Made by a program: the position numbers and the translations under genes. 64,000 bases of DNA from Ignavibacteria bacterium. Lineage in GTDB: Bacteria > Bacteroidota > Ignavibacteria > Kapaibacteriales > Kapaibacteriaceae. Positions 9,450 to 18,421 of this stretch are shown in pieces (positions within the stretch are counted from its first letter, which is position 1; each line of letters begins with the position of its first letter). Location: assembly GCA_016707005.1 (NCBI GenBank), contig JADJIQ010000005.1:806001-870000 (forward strand). The letters are read 5' to 3'. Below the pieces are notes generated by a model. It was given only the letters and a program-made list of their open reading frames with translations, did no database searches and was not told the origin of the DNA.

Positions 9450-10580
9450 TTACCGAACCTTGAACGTGGCCATCGTGATGATGGCAAGCATGATGGCAAC
9501 GATGTAGAATCGAGTGACGATCTTGGCTTCGTGCCAGCCGCTCTTTTCAAAGTGATGATGGAAGGGGGCCATGAGGAAAATGCGCCTGCCATCTCCGTAG
9601 CGCTTCTTTGTGTACTTGAACCAGAGTACCTGGAGGATCACCGACATTGTTTCGGCAAAAAAGACGCCCCCTACGATAGGAAGCAGGAACTCCTTTTTGA
9701 TGAGGACGCAGAGAACGCCGATAGCGCCGCCGAGTGCGAGTGAGCCCGTATCACCCATGAAGACCTGGGCGGGGTAGGCGTTGTACCATAAGAAGCCCAT
9801 GGCTGCTCCTACGATGGCCGCGCAGAAGATCGCGAGCTCATCGGTACCGCCGAGATGCATGATGTTGAGGTATCCGGCAAAGAAAGCGTTCCCACTGAAG
9901 TAGGCGATCACGGCAAGTGTGAGTGCGCTTACACCAACTGTGCCGATACAAAGTCCGTCAAGTCCGTCCGTGAGATTCACGGCGTTCGACGTTGCCGTGA
10001 TGATGAAGATCACAAGGGGAATGTAGAGGATGCCGAAATCGAAGTTCGACATCTTCTGAAACGGTACAGTAGTGAGAGTCTTCCAGGGAACGAGTTCGGT
10101 TGAGTACCACTCGGGGAAGAAGTAGATGGAACCGCCAACAATGAATCCCACCACTACCTGACCCACGATCTTGTACCGTCCGATAAGCCCCTTAGGATAC
10201 TTCTTGATGACCTTGAGATAGTCATCGAGGAAGCCCACTGCCCCTAATGCTGCTGTTGTGAAGACCGCCATCACAACGTACATGTTCATGATGTTGGCCC
10301 ACAGCAGCGTAGGGATGAGTACGGCAGCAAGAACGATGAGTCCGCCCATCGTTGGTGTGCCAGCCTTGAGGGAATGACCTCCCACTTGTTGTAGTTCTGA
10401 CTTTGCCTGTTCGCCGATCTGACGTCGTTTAAGCGCAGCGATGATGCTCGGTCCAAGCAGGATGGCGATGAGGAGGGCAAAGATCGCAGCGGCCGCTGCA
10501 CGGAAGGTGACGTAGCCAAAGAGATTGATCCCCGGTACGTCCATCATGGACCGGATCCACAATGCCAGTTGATACAGCAT
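9450..10580 (-). CDS. mraY: phospho-N-acetylmuramoyl-pentapeptide transferase
   Basis: 376 residues with about ten membrane segments. MraY moves phospho-MurNAc-pentapeptide from UDP to undecaprenyl phosphate, giving lipid I at the inner face of the cytoplasmic membrane. Family signatures are present: FLDDYLKV (the DDxxK motif), NAVNLTDGLDGL, YPAQVFMGDTGSLALGG, and the cytoplasmic loop APFHHHFEKSGWHEAKIVTRF, given here in part as APFHHHFEKSGW. Length is normal. The gene starts 2 bp after murF and is followed 8 bp later by the glycosyltransferase, so it is part of one minus-strand operon with rsmH at its head. Confidence 0.97.
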   Translation of the reverse strand: MLYQLALWIRSMMDVPGINLFGYVTFRAAAAAIFALLIAILLGPSIIAALKRRQIGEQAKSELQQVGGHSLKAGTPTMGGLIVLAAVLIPTLLWANIMNMYVVMAVFTTAALGAVGFLDDYLKVIKKYPKGLIGRYKIVGQVVVGFIVGGSIYFFPEWYSTELVPWKTLTTVPFQKMSNFDFGILYIPLVIFIITATSNAVNLTDGLDGLCIGTVGVSALTLAVIAYFSGNAFFAGYLNIMHLGGTDELAIFCAAIVGAAMGFLWYNAYPAQVFMGDTGSLALGGAIGVLCVLIKKEFLLPIVGGVFFAETMSVILQVLWFKYTKKRYGDGRRIFLMAPFHHHFEKSGWHEAKIVTRFYIVAIMLAIITMATFKVR

Positions 10581-10582
10581 AG

Positions 10583-11980
10583 TTAGCCCTCATTCCCTTG
10601 CAAGTGTTCGATCACACGTTCCATGTGCATGCCGCGAGACCCCTTCACCAAGACAACCACTCCGTCTCCAACATGATCCAGTAGGTCGAGGGCGCAACCG
10701 CGATGTGTTTCGTGGAAGATCACACGCTCGTCTTCCGTCGACTCAAGGGTTCGACGGAATTCTTCGCCCATAAGGATCACCATATCTGCGCTGTTCTCTG
10801 CCTCTGTCATGATATGCTGGTGCTCTTCCTCTGCGGCCTCACCCAACTCTCGCATATCTCCCAGCACGGCAATACGATGCTGAGCAGGGAAGTGCTGAAG
10901 GGTTCGCAAGGCAATGATCATCGACTCGGGATTGGCATTGTACGAATCGTTGAGGATGGTGAGTCCGGCAACACGTTCCACAGACATCCGACCATATCCG
11001 TGAGAGGCAGGGGGCTCATAGGTAGCAAGTGCCTTCTGTACATCTGCCGGATGAATCTGCATTGCCCAGGCTACAGCTAATGCACACGCTGCGTTATAGG
11101 CTGCCGCAAGACCGTGTGCACGCATTTGAGCACGGAACGTGAACGTACCGTGGACGATATGCACGGTTGGGCGAACGTCTGTATCGAATGAAATGGTTGG
11201 ATGGATCTCTGCCTTTGACTCAATGCCGAACGTGATACATCTGATGAACGTTGTGGCGTAGTTCCTCAGTCGCTCATCATCCATGTTCACAAGTGCAAGT
11301 CCATTGTGCTCTCGAAGCCAGTCAAACAGCGCCGTCTCCTCCTTCTCAACGCCATCAAGGTCAATGAGCTTCTCAAGATGCTCCTTGCCGATGTTCGTGA
11401 TGAGGCCCAGTGTTGGTTGTACCATTGCACAAAGCGTCTCAATCTCACCTGGCTCGTTTGTGCCGATCTCGATCACGGCCACATCGTGTTCATCTGTGAG
11501 TTGCAGGAGGGTAAGGGGCGTACCGATCTGATTGTTGTAGTTGGCCTGTGTCTTAAGAACGCGCATTGTTGATGACAACACGTGCGCTGTGAGGTCCTTG
11601 GTAGAGGTCTTTCCTGCGGCACCGGCGATGGCCACGATAGGAATGGTGAACCGTCTGCGATGATGCCACCCAAAGGAACCGAGACACTGAAGTGTAGACG
11701 GCACAACCAACCACGGCACATCAGTTGGGAAGTCAGCGCTTAGGCCACCATCAGGTTCATGCTCAGCGATGATGAGAGCAGCACCCTTTGCTATGGCCGT
11801 GGGAATGTGATCATGGCCATCGAACTGTTCGCCGCTCAGGGCCACAAAGGCGTTTCCGGGCACAAGGGTGCGCGTATCCGTGCTCACACCGGAGACAATG
11901 ATTGAAGGCGGTAAATGTGCTGCCGCGCGCCCTGCAATGATCTGCAGGTCGTCGTAGGAAAACCGGGCGGCGTTCGTCAT
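10583..11980 (-). CDS. murF: UDP-N-acetylmuramoyl-tripeptide--D-alanyl-D-alanine ligase
   Basis: 465 residues from ATG at 11980 (MTNAARFSYDD); an ATG at 12007 would add nine residues of doubtful origin. MurF adds D-Ala-D-Ala to UDP-MurNAc-tripeptide using ATP in the cytoplasm. Visible motifs are the Mur N-terminal domain (SGVSTDTRTLVPGNAFVAL), the ATP loop AGAAGKTSTKD, the central EIGTNEPGEIE, and the C-terminal NDSYNANPESM, which is diagnostic of MurF. It lies between rsmH (gap about 33 bp) and mraY (gap 2 bp). Confidence 0.95.
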   Translation of the reverse strand: MTNAARFSYDDLQIIAGRAAAHLPPSIIVSGVSTDTRTLVPGNAFVALSGEQFDGHDHIPTAIAKGAALIIAEHEPDGGLSADFPTDVPWLVVPSTLQCLGSFGWHHRRRFTIPIVAIAGAAGKTSTKDLTAHVLSSTMRVLKTQANYNNQIGTPLTLLQLTDEHDVAVIEIGTNEPGEIETLCAMVQPTLGLITNIGKEHLEKLIDLDGVEKEETALFDWLREHNGLALVNMDDERLRNYATTFIRCITFGIESKAEIHPTISFDTDVRPTVHIVHGTFTFRAQMRAHGLAAAYNAACALAVAWAMQIHPADVQKALATYEPPASHGYGRMSVERVAGLTILNDSYNANPESMIIALRTLQHFPAQHRIAVLGDMRELGEAAEEEHQHIMTEAENSADMVILMGEEFRRTLESTEDERVIFHETHRGCALDLLDHVGDGVVVLVKGSRGMHMERVIEHLQGNEG

Positions 11981-12013
11981 AGGTTCACTCGTTATGCTGC
12001 AGTGCAAACATAG

Positions 12014-12928
12014 TTATGCTCTGCGCTCGGCAACACGCAATCGTGCGCTTCGGGCCCGTGGATTTTGGTACACTTCTTCCGGAGCAGCTTCAACGGCCTT
12101 CTTTGTGATAGTGTTGAGAGTATCCGTATTGCCGCGGAAGACATTCTTCACCACGCGATCCTCACCACTGTGATAGCTCATCACTACGATCCGGCCGCCG
12201 GGCGCAAGCACCGGGATCATTGAGAGCAACGTTGATTCAAGGCGCTCCAGCTCGCGGTTCACGGCTATCCGAAGTGCCTGGAACAATCGCGCCATGGTCT
12301 TTGGCTGATGGTGAGGAGGGATCTGTTGGATCACCAGGTCTCGCAGATCGGCCGTTGTGGCGAAACGAGCGAGTTGACGTCGTTGAGCGATGGCCTTGGC
12401 CAGACGCCATGCTTGTGGCTCATCACCGAAGTCGCGAAAGATCTTTGCCAGCTCCGGTTCCGTGCGAGAATTGAGAATATCGGCGGCGGTCTCACCCTCG
12501 GGCATGAACCGCATGTCTAGGGGTGCCATGTGCCTGAAACTGAAGCCACGATGATGGTGGTCGAACTGGAAGGATGAAACTCCGAGGTCGAGCAGAATTC
12601 CGTTAACGGCATGACCATGTTGTGCGACCCGTTCGTTGAGGACTTCGGCCATAGTGTCGAAATTGGCATGGACCAGAACCAGGCGAGATGCTTCGCCCCT
12701 TGCAAGTTCTTCTGCGAATCGTACCTGACAATGTTCAATGGCCTTTTCATCTGCATCGAACGCAAAGATGCGGGACGCATCGGAAGCCACGGAGAGCATG
12801 GCAGCGGTATGTCCGCCACCTCCCAAGGTGCCATCCACGTACACACCGCCGGGCTGCATCGCCAGGTAGGTGATGCACTCTTGGAGCATAACGGGGATGT
12901 GGTAGGTTTCTGCGTCGAGGCGTGCCAT
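12014..12928 (-). CDS. rsmH: 16S rRNA (cytosine1402-N4)-methyltransferase
   Basis: 304 residues. RsmH (MraW) methylates C1402 of 16S rRNA and classically heads the division/cell-wall cluster. Seen here: YHIPVMLQE at the N-terminus, the SAM-binding VDGTLGGGGHTAAML, FAFDADEKAI, GILLDLGVSSFQFD, RGFSFRHMAPLDMRF (in the Hxx...PLDMR region), and VMSYHSGEDRVVK, all standard for the family. It is the first gene of the rsmH-murF-mraY-glycosyltransferase operon. No mraZ lies upstream; the neighbour is a divergent cytochrome c gene 44 bp away. Confidence 0.97.
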   Translation of the reverse strand: MARLDAETYHIPVMLQECITYLAMQPGGVYVDGTLGGGGHTAAMLSVASDASRIFAFDADEKAIEHCQVRFAEELARGEASRLVLVHANFDTMAEVLNERVAQHGHAVNGILLDLGVSSFQFDHHHRGFSFRHMAPLDMRFMPEGETAADILNSRTEPELAKIFRDFGDEPQAWRLAKAIAQRRQLARFATTADLRDLVIQQIPPHHQPKTMARLFQALRIAVNRELERLESTLLSMIPVLAPGGRIVVMSYHSGEDRVVKNVFRGNTDTLNTITKKAVEAAPEEVYQNPRARSARLRVAERRA

Positions 12929-12972
12929 TGTGGGAATTTGCTCATTTTATGGTGATGAATAGGAGTTCAGCT

Positions 12973-13419
12973 ATGAAATGGAACACTGCACTGTTCCTCA
13001 TACTTGTCACTACAACGGTAGTTCTAGCCACCCGTGACGGAGTTCGTGAACCACGTGCCGAACGTGGACGCGAGGTGTATGATCAATACTGTCTGCGCTG
13101 TCATGGCTATGATGGATCAGGCGGAAAGGGGCCGTACGATATTCGCGGTCGCGAGGTCTGGAAGAAGTCACCCCGGGAACTCATTCGAGTATTGGCCTTT
13201 GGTGCCAGCGGGCGTACGGTCTATGGCGAACCGGGTGTGCGACTAGGAATGCCCCCTGCACCATACTCCAATGAAGATCTTGCAGCTGTTGCGATGTATG
13301 CGATGCAGCACATCGGCGGAAGGACTGTGAAGATCTCGGCAAAGGATGTTGCGTTGGTGAAGAGCGATCAGAGAAAAACGCTCAAGGACGATACGGCAAG
13401 GGGCTCCACAGCGAGGTAG
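12973..13419 (+). CDS. small exported cytochrome c
   Basis: 148 residues from ATG at 12973, with AGGAG 8 bases upstream. A signal anchor (WNTALFLILVTTTVVLA) leads into a class I cytochrome c domain with the haem motif CLRCH (about residue 37) and a distal LGMPPAPYSNEDLAAVAMY segment whose Met is the likely sixth ligand. Periplasmic or membrane-tethered electron carrier; partner unknown. The tail is basic. Its 3' end overlaps the convergent bshB1 gene by 52 bp. Confidence 0.88.
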   Translation: MKWNTALFLILVTTTVVLATRDGVREPRAERGREVYDQYCLRCHGYDGSGGKGPYDIRGREVWKKSPRELIRVLAFGASGRTVYGEPGVRLGMPPAPYSNEDLAAVAMYAMQHIGGRTVKISAKDVALVKSDQRKTLKDDTARGSTAR

Positions 13420-14099
13420 GCCTCGGCATATCGAACACCGATGCGACTACCAAGGTAGAGGGCCCGTGCTTCGATCTCTTCGAGGAATCCGGGACGGGAG
13501 ATGAATGTAGTGGGCTCGTCGCTTGTGTAGAGATCAGGCAGATAGAACTGCGAGGAGAAGGCCTTAATGGAGGCCATCTTTGCGTCGAACGAATCGGTAA
13601 TGTCTACGTAGACGTCGGGTTCACGAGGGAAGTCATACTGTTGCTGGAAACACAACATCCGATTTGGACGATGTGGCACCTGTTCCTGTCCATTGTGCTG
13701 CGTTGAGATCTTTGTGAGTCCGGCGAGGAAGGCAGCTGAACGAGCGAGCTTATGCACGGCTTCGTGATCCGGATGACGTTCATATGGCGGAGGAATGAGA
13801 AGGAGACTTGGTCTCCACGTTCTGATGGAACGAACCACCGCATTGATGTTCTCGGTGGTATGCATGATATGTCCGTCGGGCATATCGAGGCACTCACGAT
13901 CGTTCACCCCAAGGATACGTGCAGCTTCTGTTGCTTCTTGTTCGCGAAGGGAGGCAGAACCTCGCGTACCTAACTCACCACGAGTACACTCAACGAAGAC
14001 AACGGTCCGACCTTCATTTGTAAGTTTCTTTACAGTTCCGCTGCACGAGAGTTCTGCATCATCGGGATGTGCAGAGAGGACCATTACATCAACACTCAT
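13368..14099 (-). CDS. bshB1: bacillithiol biosynthesis deacetylase BshB1 (PIG-L family)
   Basis: 243 residues, cytoplasmic. BshB1 removes the acetyl group from GlcNAc-malate in bacillithiol synthesis. The PIG-L zinc site AHPDDAEL is at the N-terminus. The family fingerprint TRGELGTRGSASLREQEATEA, seen here in the part TRGELGTRGSASLR, together with LDMPDGHI, PPYERHPDHEA and the C-terminal GSRIGVRYAEAYLAVEPL distinguishes BshB1 from generic LmbE proteins. It starts 4 bp inside rpiB (ATGA overlap), so the two are coupled. This implies the organism makes bacillithiol, although bshA and bshC are not in the window. Confidence 0.93.
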   Translation of the reverse strand: MSVDVMVLSAHPDDAELSCSGTVKKLTNEGRTVVFVECTRGELGTRGSASLREQEATEAARILGVNDRECLDMPDGHIMHTTENINAVVRSIRTWRPSLLLIPPPYERHPDHEAVHKLARSAAFLAGLTKISTQHNGQEQVPHRPNRMLCFQQQYDFPREPDVYVDITDSFDAKMASIKAFSSQFYLPDLYTSDEPTTFISRPGFLEEIEARALYLGSRIGVRYAEAYLAVEPLAVSSLSVFL

Positions 14100-14539
14100 T
14101 GAACATCTCCAAGCTCATCGATCTTATCAACGCGGCGCTGATGCCTGCCCCCTTCAAACTCCGTTTTCAAGAAGGCGCGTACCATCTCTTGAGCGAGTTC
14201 GAGGGACACGATCCGCTGACCGACGGCGATGATATTCGCATCGTTGTGTAAACGAGAGAGTTGAGCCATTTCTACGCTCGTGCAATTGGCTGCACGAACC
14301 CCGCGTACCTTATTGGCTGCGATGGAGATCCCAATGCCTGATCCACAGACCACCACGCCGAAATCTGCATACCCATCACGAACAAGATGGGCGGCCGCAG
14401 TGCCAAAGTCGGGGTAGTCAACGGACTCGGCAGTGTATGTGCCAACATCCAGCACCACATATCCGTCATCCACAAGCATCTGCTTGAGTGCTTCTTTGTA
14501 GATGAAGCCAGCGTGATCCGATCCGATTGAAATGGTCAT
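14096..14539 (-). CDS. rpiB: ribose-5-phosphate isomerase B
   Basis: 147 residues. RpiB interconverts ribose-5-phosphate and ribulose-5-phosphate in the pentose phosphate pathway. The family is clear from SIGSDHAGFIYKEAL, DVGTYTAESVDYPDF, VVCGSGIGISIAANKVRGVRAA (core CGSGIGISIAANK) and HNDANIIAVGQR. The catalytic Cys sits in VVCGSG. It lies between dut (7 bp gap) and bshB1 (4 bp overlap), in a short minus-strand operon. Confidence 0.96.
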   Translation of the reverse strand: MTISIGSDHAGFIYKEALKQMLVDDGYVVLDVGTYTAESVDYPDFGTAAAHLVRDGYADFGVVVCGSGIGISIAANKVRGVRAANCTSVEMAQLSRLHNDANIIAVGQRIVSLELAQEMVRAFLKTEFEGGRHQRRVDKIDELGDVQ

Positions 14540-14546
14540 GGTTTAT

Positions 14547-14987
14547 CTACCTACCTGTGCTTCCAAAGCCACCTTCACCACGATGTGTATCATCGAGTGA
14601 TGCAACAACATCCCATTGGACGTTTTCATGTCGTGCTACGACGAGTTGAGCGATCCTCGAACCACGTTCGATGATCACGTCTTCGCTGGAGAAATTGGCA
14701 AGGATCACCTTCACTTCTCCGCGATAGTCACTGTCGATCGTTCCCGGCGAATTCAACGCAAACACCCCTTGTTTGGCCGCAAGGCCACTCCGGGAGCGCA
14801 CTTGCATCTCATACCCTCTCGGGATGGCCACACACACTCCCGTTGGAACCATCACAACCTTCCCAGCTGCGAGGATCATCGGCTCGTTGACAGCAGCACA
14901 CACATCCATTCCCGCTGCACCTTCAGATGCATAGGTTGGAAGGGGCAGATCTGCCGCATGAGGAAGGAGCTGGAGGTCAATCTTCAT
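14547..14987 (-). CDS. dut: deoxyuridine 5'-triphosphate nucleotidohydrolase
   Basis: 146 residues, a trimeric dUTPase of normal length. It hydrolyses dUTP to dUMP. The five family motifs can be followed: GAAGMDVCA, RSRSGLAAKQG, NSPGTIDSDYRGEV, RIAQLVV and the C-terminal GEGGFGSTG arm that closes over the substrate. It is the first gene of dut-rpiB-bshB1. The promoter-proximal side is occupied by the tandem heptamer arrays at 15003-15191, which begin only 16 bp upstream of the start codon. Confidence 0.96.
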   Translation of the reverse strand: MKIDLQLLPHAADLPLPTYASEGAAGMDVCAAVNEPMILAAGKVVMVPTGVCVAIPRGYEMQVRSRSGLAAKQGVFALNSPGTIDSDYRGEVKVILANFSSEDVIIERGSRIAQLVVARHENVQWDVVASLDDTHRGEGGFGSTGR

Positions 14988-15002
14988 AAGAAGCCACGGG
15001 TA

Positions 15003-15093
15003 GTTACTAGTTACTGGTTACTAGTTACTGGTTACTAGTTACTAGTTACTAGTTACTAGTTACTAGTTACTAGTTACTGGTTACTGATTACAA
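15003..15093. repeat. heptamer tandem repeat (GTTACTA/G)n
   Basis: About 13 head-to-tail copies of GTTACTA or GTTACTG, period exactly 7 bp; the last copy is degenerate (ATTACAA). It starts 16 bp upstream of dut and abuts a second heptamer array of different sequence. The GTTAC core also appears in octamer form at 18310-18421 and 21844-21915. Confidence 0.95.
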
Positions 15094-15100
15094 ATCTACC

Positions 15101-15191
15101 ATTCGCTATTCGCTATTCACTATTCGCTATTCACTATTCACTATTCGCTATTCGCTATTCACTATTCACTATTCGCTATTCGCTGTTCACT
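15101..15191. repeat. heptamer tandem repeat (ATTCGCT/ATTCACT)n
   Basis: Thirteen copies of ATTCGCT or ATTCACT (last copy GTTCACT), period 7 bp. On the minus strand it reads (AGCGAAT)n directly downstream of the RNase HI gene, and the TGA stop of that gene is the start of the first unit. The same heptamer recurs at 35927-35975 in the same relation to a stop codon. Confidence 0.95.
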
Positions 15192-15801
15192 TCCTTCCAA
15201 AGTCCGCCGGGTTCTCACCCCACTCCTTTGTTTCCCATTTGAGGACGCGATTCGGATAGGTGTTCTTTTCGAGCCACTGCTCTGCACGTTCGATGAGATC
15301 AAAGACGGGCTTATTACCGGCGGTTCGTAGAACGGTTGTTTTTGCCTTGCGGTGTCGGATCCATGCAAGGGCAGTGCGCGAGTCTGTGTAGATAGGCTCC
15401 ACAAGTCCGCGTTGTTTACAGAAGGCAAGACAATGAACAATGGCAAGGAACTCGCCGAGGTTGTTTGAGGAGTCTAGGTACGGTCCCATGCGAAAGATCT
15501 CCGCCCCGGTCTCCACATCAACGCCTCGATACTCCATCACACCGGTGGTCATATCGCAGGCTGCATCCACAGCGAATGATGGGAGGATGCAACCACGTAC
15601 CGTTGGGGTTGGGCGCTTTGCCGCAAGCCTTACTGGACCTGTCTCAAAGGCCTCCTTGGCCTCTGAATGTGATTCATACGACTTGTATTGTGCGCCGGCC
15701 ACACCGTGGATCTGCTTCTTCGCTTCATCCCAGGTTGTGTAGATGCCCGGACTGTTTCCGGTCCACACCACATACCACTTCTGTTTTTTTGCTGCTGCCA
15801 T
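15187..15801 (-). CDS. rnhA: ribonuclease HI with N-terminal viroplasmin (hybrid-binding) domain
   Basis: 204 residues from ATG at 15801 (MAAAKKQKWYVVW). Residues 7-50 form the small RNA/DNA hybrid-binding domain shared with eukaryotic RNase H1 (KWYVVWTGNSPGIYTTWDEA, then VAGAQYKSYES). The RNase H domain follows, with the four carboxylates in VDAACD, NNLGEFLAI, TDSRTALAW and NPADFGRK. It degrades RNA in RNA/DNA hybrids in the cytoplasm. The C-terminus ends right after the last catalytic Asp region. The TGA stop is shared with the first unit of a heptamer repeat. Confidence 0.92.
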   Translation of the reverse strand: MAAAKKQKWYVVWTGNSPGIYTTWDEAKKQIHGVAGAQYKSYESHSEAKEAFETGPVRLAAKRPTPTVRGCILPSFAVDAACDMTTGVMEYRGVDVETGAEIFRMGPYLDSSNNLGEFLAIVHCLAFCKQRGLVEPIYTDSRTALAWIRHRKAKTTVLRTAGNKPVFDLIERAEQWLEKNTYPNRVLKWETKEWGENPADFGRK

Positions 15802-15875
15802 AGTCTGCAAAGGTACCGCGTCACGTTTTGTCTGGTGTACGACACTTAGAACGTATACGCACAAAAGGACGCTAC

Positions 15876-17420
15876 ATGTACGCAAAGACGCATTCTGCAT
15901 CGGTGGTTGGGATCGGCGCATTTCCTGTGGAGATCGAGGTTACGATCGAGACTGCTCTACCTGCCTTCCAGATCGTGGGGCTTCCTGATAACTCGGTTCG
16001 GGAGTCTCGGGAACGGGTGGTGGCAGCGCTGCATCACGCGGGGTTCGACTGGCAACCTCGACGCATCATCGTAAACCTTGCACCTGCCGATGTCCGCAAG
16101 GAGGGAAGTGCGTTCGACCTACCTATTGCCATCGGAATTCTCCAAGCTATGGGTTTGATCGAGGCAAAGGATCTCGAAGACATAGCGTTCTTGGGAGAAT
16201 TGGCATTTGACGGCGTTGTGCGTCCGGCCCACGGCGTCTTGCCCGTAGCCATGATGCTTCACAAGCGCGGCGTGCGAAGACTCATTGTCCCTCGCAAGAA
16301 TGTTGATGAGGGGGCTATCGTTCGCGGAGTTGAAGTGTTCGGGGTTCAAACCTTGGAAGAGGCCATTGAGCTCGTGACCGGATGTTCCGTGCAGAAGCCC
16401 CATACACTCGACATCGAGGCTGTGTTTGCTGCAGCCTCCTCGAGACATACCATGGACCTTCGTGATGTGAAGGGTCAACTCGGTGTGAAACGCGCCCTCG
16501 AAGTGGCCGCTGCCGGCGGTCACAACCTCATCATGGTTGGCCCGCCCGGTGCCGGCAAGACCATGCTCGCAAAACGTTTGGCAACCATTCTACCGCCCTT
16601 GAGCCTTGCTGAAGCTCTGGAGACCACAACCATTCACTCTGTGGCAGGCCTTCTCCCCCCTGGTCAGCCTCTTGTGACGCAGCGCCCCTTCCGCGCCCCT
16701 CATCACACGATCAGTGATGCAGCGTTGGTGGGAGGGGGCGTGGGAGTGGTCAGAGCAGGCGAGATCACTCTTGCGCATCATGGCGTGTTGTTCCTCGATG
16801 AGGTTCCGGAGTTTCAACGAAACGTGCTTGAGGTGCTCCGTCAGCCCCTTGAAGAACATCGGATACGACTCTCACGAACACGCATGACCGTGGAGTATCC
16901 GGCCAACTTCATGCTGGTGAGTTCCATGAATCCGTGTCCGTGCGGGAATTATGGAAGCATGCGACGTGAATGTCGATGCACGCCGCAGGAGGTTCAGCGT
17001 TATATGGCCAAGATCTCCGGACCGTTGCTCGACCGGATAGATATCCATGTGGATGTGCCGGCGGTGAATGTGCCCGACCTCGTTAAACTCGAATCAGGAG
17101 AATCATCCGCATCGGTTCGTGAGCGCGTGATCGAGGCACGACAAAAACAGAACGAACGGTTCATGGCTCATCCGCATCTGTACAAGAACGCCGACATGTC
17201 AACAAAGGACCTAGAAGTGTTCTGCCACTTGAGCGATCAGGCCAAACAGGCGTTGGGTATTGCGATGAACCGACTCCATCTGTCTGCTCGTGCATATGAC
17301 AGGATCATCAAGGTCTCGCGGACAATAGCCGATCTGGCCTCAAGTGCAGAGATCAGCGAACATCATGTGAACGAGGCTATTCAGTACCGGAATTTGGACC
17401 GGCCATACTGGAATGCCTAG
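15876..17420 (+). CDS. comM: YifB/ComM family Mg-chelatase-like AAA+ ATPase
   Basis: 514 residues from ATG at 15876, preceded by AAAAGGAC; the upstream frame has no further support. The N-terminal ChlI-like domain (VEIEVTIETALPAFQIVGLPD, core LPAFQIVGLPD) is followed by the AAA+ module with Walker A GPPGAGKTMLAKR and Walker B GVLFLDEVPEF. The zinc-like loop CPCGNYGSMRRECRC and a C-terminal ChlI domain (LHLSARAYDRIIKVSRTIAD) complete it. In Haemophilus and Vibrio, ComM is a hexameric helicase driving branch migration during natural transformation; the same job is inferred here. It overlaps the convergent gene by 44 bp. Confidence 0.93.
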   Translation: MYAKTHSASVVGIGAFPVEIEVTIETALPAFQIVGLPDNSVRESRERVVAALHHAGFDWQPRRIIVNLAPADVRKEGSAFDLPIAIGILQAMGLIEAKDLEDIAFLGELAFDGVVRPAHGVLPVAMMLHKRGVRRLIVPRKNVDEGAIVRGVEVFGVQTLEEAIELVTGCSVQKPHTLDIEAVFAAASSRHTMDLRDVKGQLGVKRALEVAAAGGHNLIMVGPPGAGKTMLAKRLATILPPLSLAEALETTTIHSVAGLLPPGQPLVTQRPFRAPHHTISDAALVGGGVGVVRAGEITLAHHGVLFLDEVPEFQRNVLEVLRQPLEEHRIRLSRTRMTVEYPANFMLVSSMNPCPCGNYGSMRRECRCTPQEVQRYMAKISGPLLDRIDIHVDVPAVNVPDLVKLESGESSASVRERVIEARQKQNERFMAHPHLYKNADMSTKDLEVFCHLSDQAKQALGIAMNRLHLSARAYDRIIKVSRTIADLASSAEISEHHVNEAIQYRNLDRPYWNA

Positions 17421-18303
17421 CCATCATGGCATGCCGCACAGAAGCGAGACCACTCTCTACTCCGCGCATGGTCATCCGTAGATCGGTCTCTGCTTTCAAG
17501 GAGATAAGTCCGCCGCGCATTGGCCTGCGCGCCGTTTGCGCCAATTCTGCAGTGCTTACCGGTCGGATGAGCGAGGTATTGCCCTTGAAGAACTCCGCGA
17601 TCTTCACAGCAAACTCGAATCGACTCATGTAGTCTGCGCCACCAACATGGTAGATGCCAGTGCGCTTTCGTTGTACAATGCGCGAGATCGCATCGGCGAT
17701 GTCTTCTACATAGGTCGGGTTGGAATATTGATCGTCAACAACACGGATCGGCGTGCCCGACTCTAGAGCGTCTATCACCCATCGCACAAAGTCTGGCCTC
17801 TCACTCGGCGGACCGTAGACTACGTTGGTGCGCACGATCGCTGCCGCATTGCTACCGCTCAAACACACATTCTCGCCGGCAAGCTTTGACTTGCCGTAGT
17901 AGTTGATCGGATTGGGAATGGTGTTCTCTGCATACGGACCCTTCAGTCCGTCAAAGACGTAGTCTGTTGAGACCTGCACCATGCGTGCATCAACGATCCG
18001 GGCCAGCCTGGTCAGATTCTCCACAAGCGTAACATTCACCGCCCAAGCCGTCTGCCTGTCCGACTCACACTTGTCTACGTTCGTCATGGCCGCACAATTG
18101 ATAATGGTCTGCGGCTGCGCCTCCATGATCGCAGTCTTCAGCGCATTCCTATCCGTTACGTCAAGCACCGACATACGAACACGTTCATTCTGGTACGGAA
18201 GGTGTCGAGAAGAGACGAGATGCAAGGGGGCTTCTGTCTCCTCGATCAACAGAGGAATAAGTGAAGCAGCAAGCGTGCTGCCGGCGCCAACGATGGTAAT
18301 CAT
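17377..18303 (-). CDS. RmlD-like SDR, dTDP-4-dehydrorhamnose reductase family
   Basis: 308 residues, extended short-chain dehydrogenase. The Rossmann start is MITIVGAGSTLAASL; NCAAMTNVDKCE, STDYVFDG and the catalytic YYGKSKLAGE (Tyr-xxx-Lys) match the RmlD branch. The pocket regions VRTNVVYG and DDQYSNPTYVEDIA also fit. In that branch the enzyme reduces dTDP-4-keto-rhamnose to dTDP-rhamnose, but rmlA, rmlB and rmlC are absent here, so the sugar is uncertain. The start codon is 6 bp from an octamer repeat (18310-18421) that occupies its whole upstream region. Confidence 0.85.
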   Translation of the reverse strand: MITIVGAGSTLAASLIPLLIEETEAPLHLVSSRHLPYQNERVRMSVLDVTDRNALKTAIMEAQPQTIINCAAMTNVDKCESDRQTAWAVNVTLVENLTRLARIVDARMVQVSTDYVFDGLKGPYAENTIPNPINYYGKSKLAGENVCLSGSNAAAIVRTNVVYGPPSERPDFVRWVIDALESGTPIRVVDDQYSNPTYVEDIADAISRIVQRKRTGIYHVGGADYMSRFEFAVKIAEFFKGNTSLIRPVSTAELAQTARRPMRGGLISLKAETDLRMTMRGVESGLASVRHAMMARHSSMAGPNSGTE

Positions 18304-18309
18304 TTCGAA

Positions 18310-18421
18310 AGTTACAGAGTTACGGAGTTACTCAGTTACGAGGTTACAAGGTTACAAGGTTACAAGGTTACAAGGTTACAAGGTTACGGGGTTACGGAGT
18401 TACGGAGTTACGGAGATACGT
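18310..18421. repeat. octamer tandem repeat (GTTAC-based)n
   Basis: Fourteen copies of an 8-bp unit in which A/GGTTAC is nearly invariant and the last two bases vary (AG, GG, TC, GA, AA); five consecutive copies are GGTTACAA. It fills the divergent intergenic space between the RmlD-like gene and the ASST gene, so both promoters must lie in or beside it. Confidence 0.95.
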
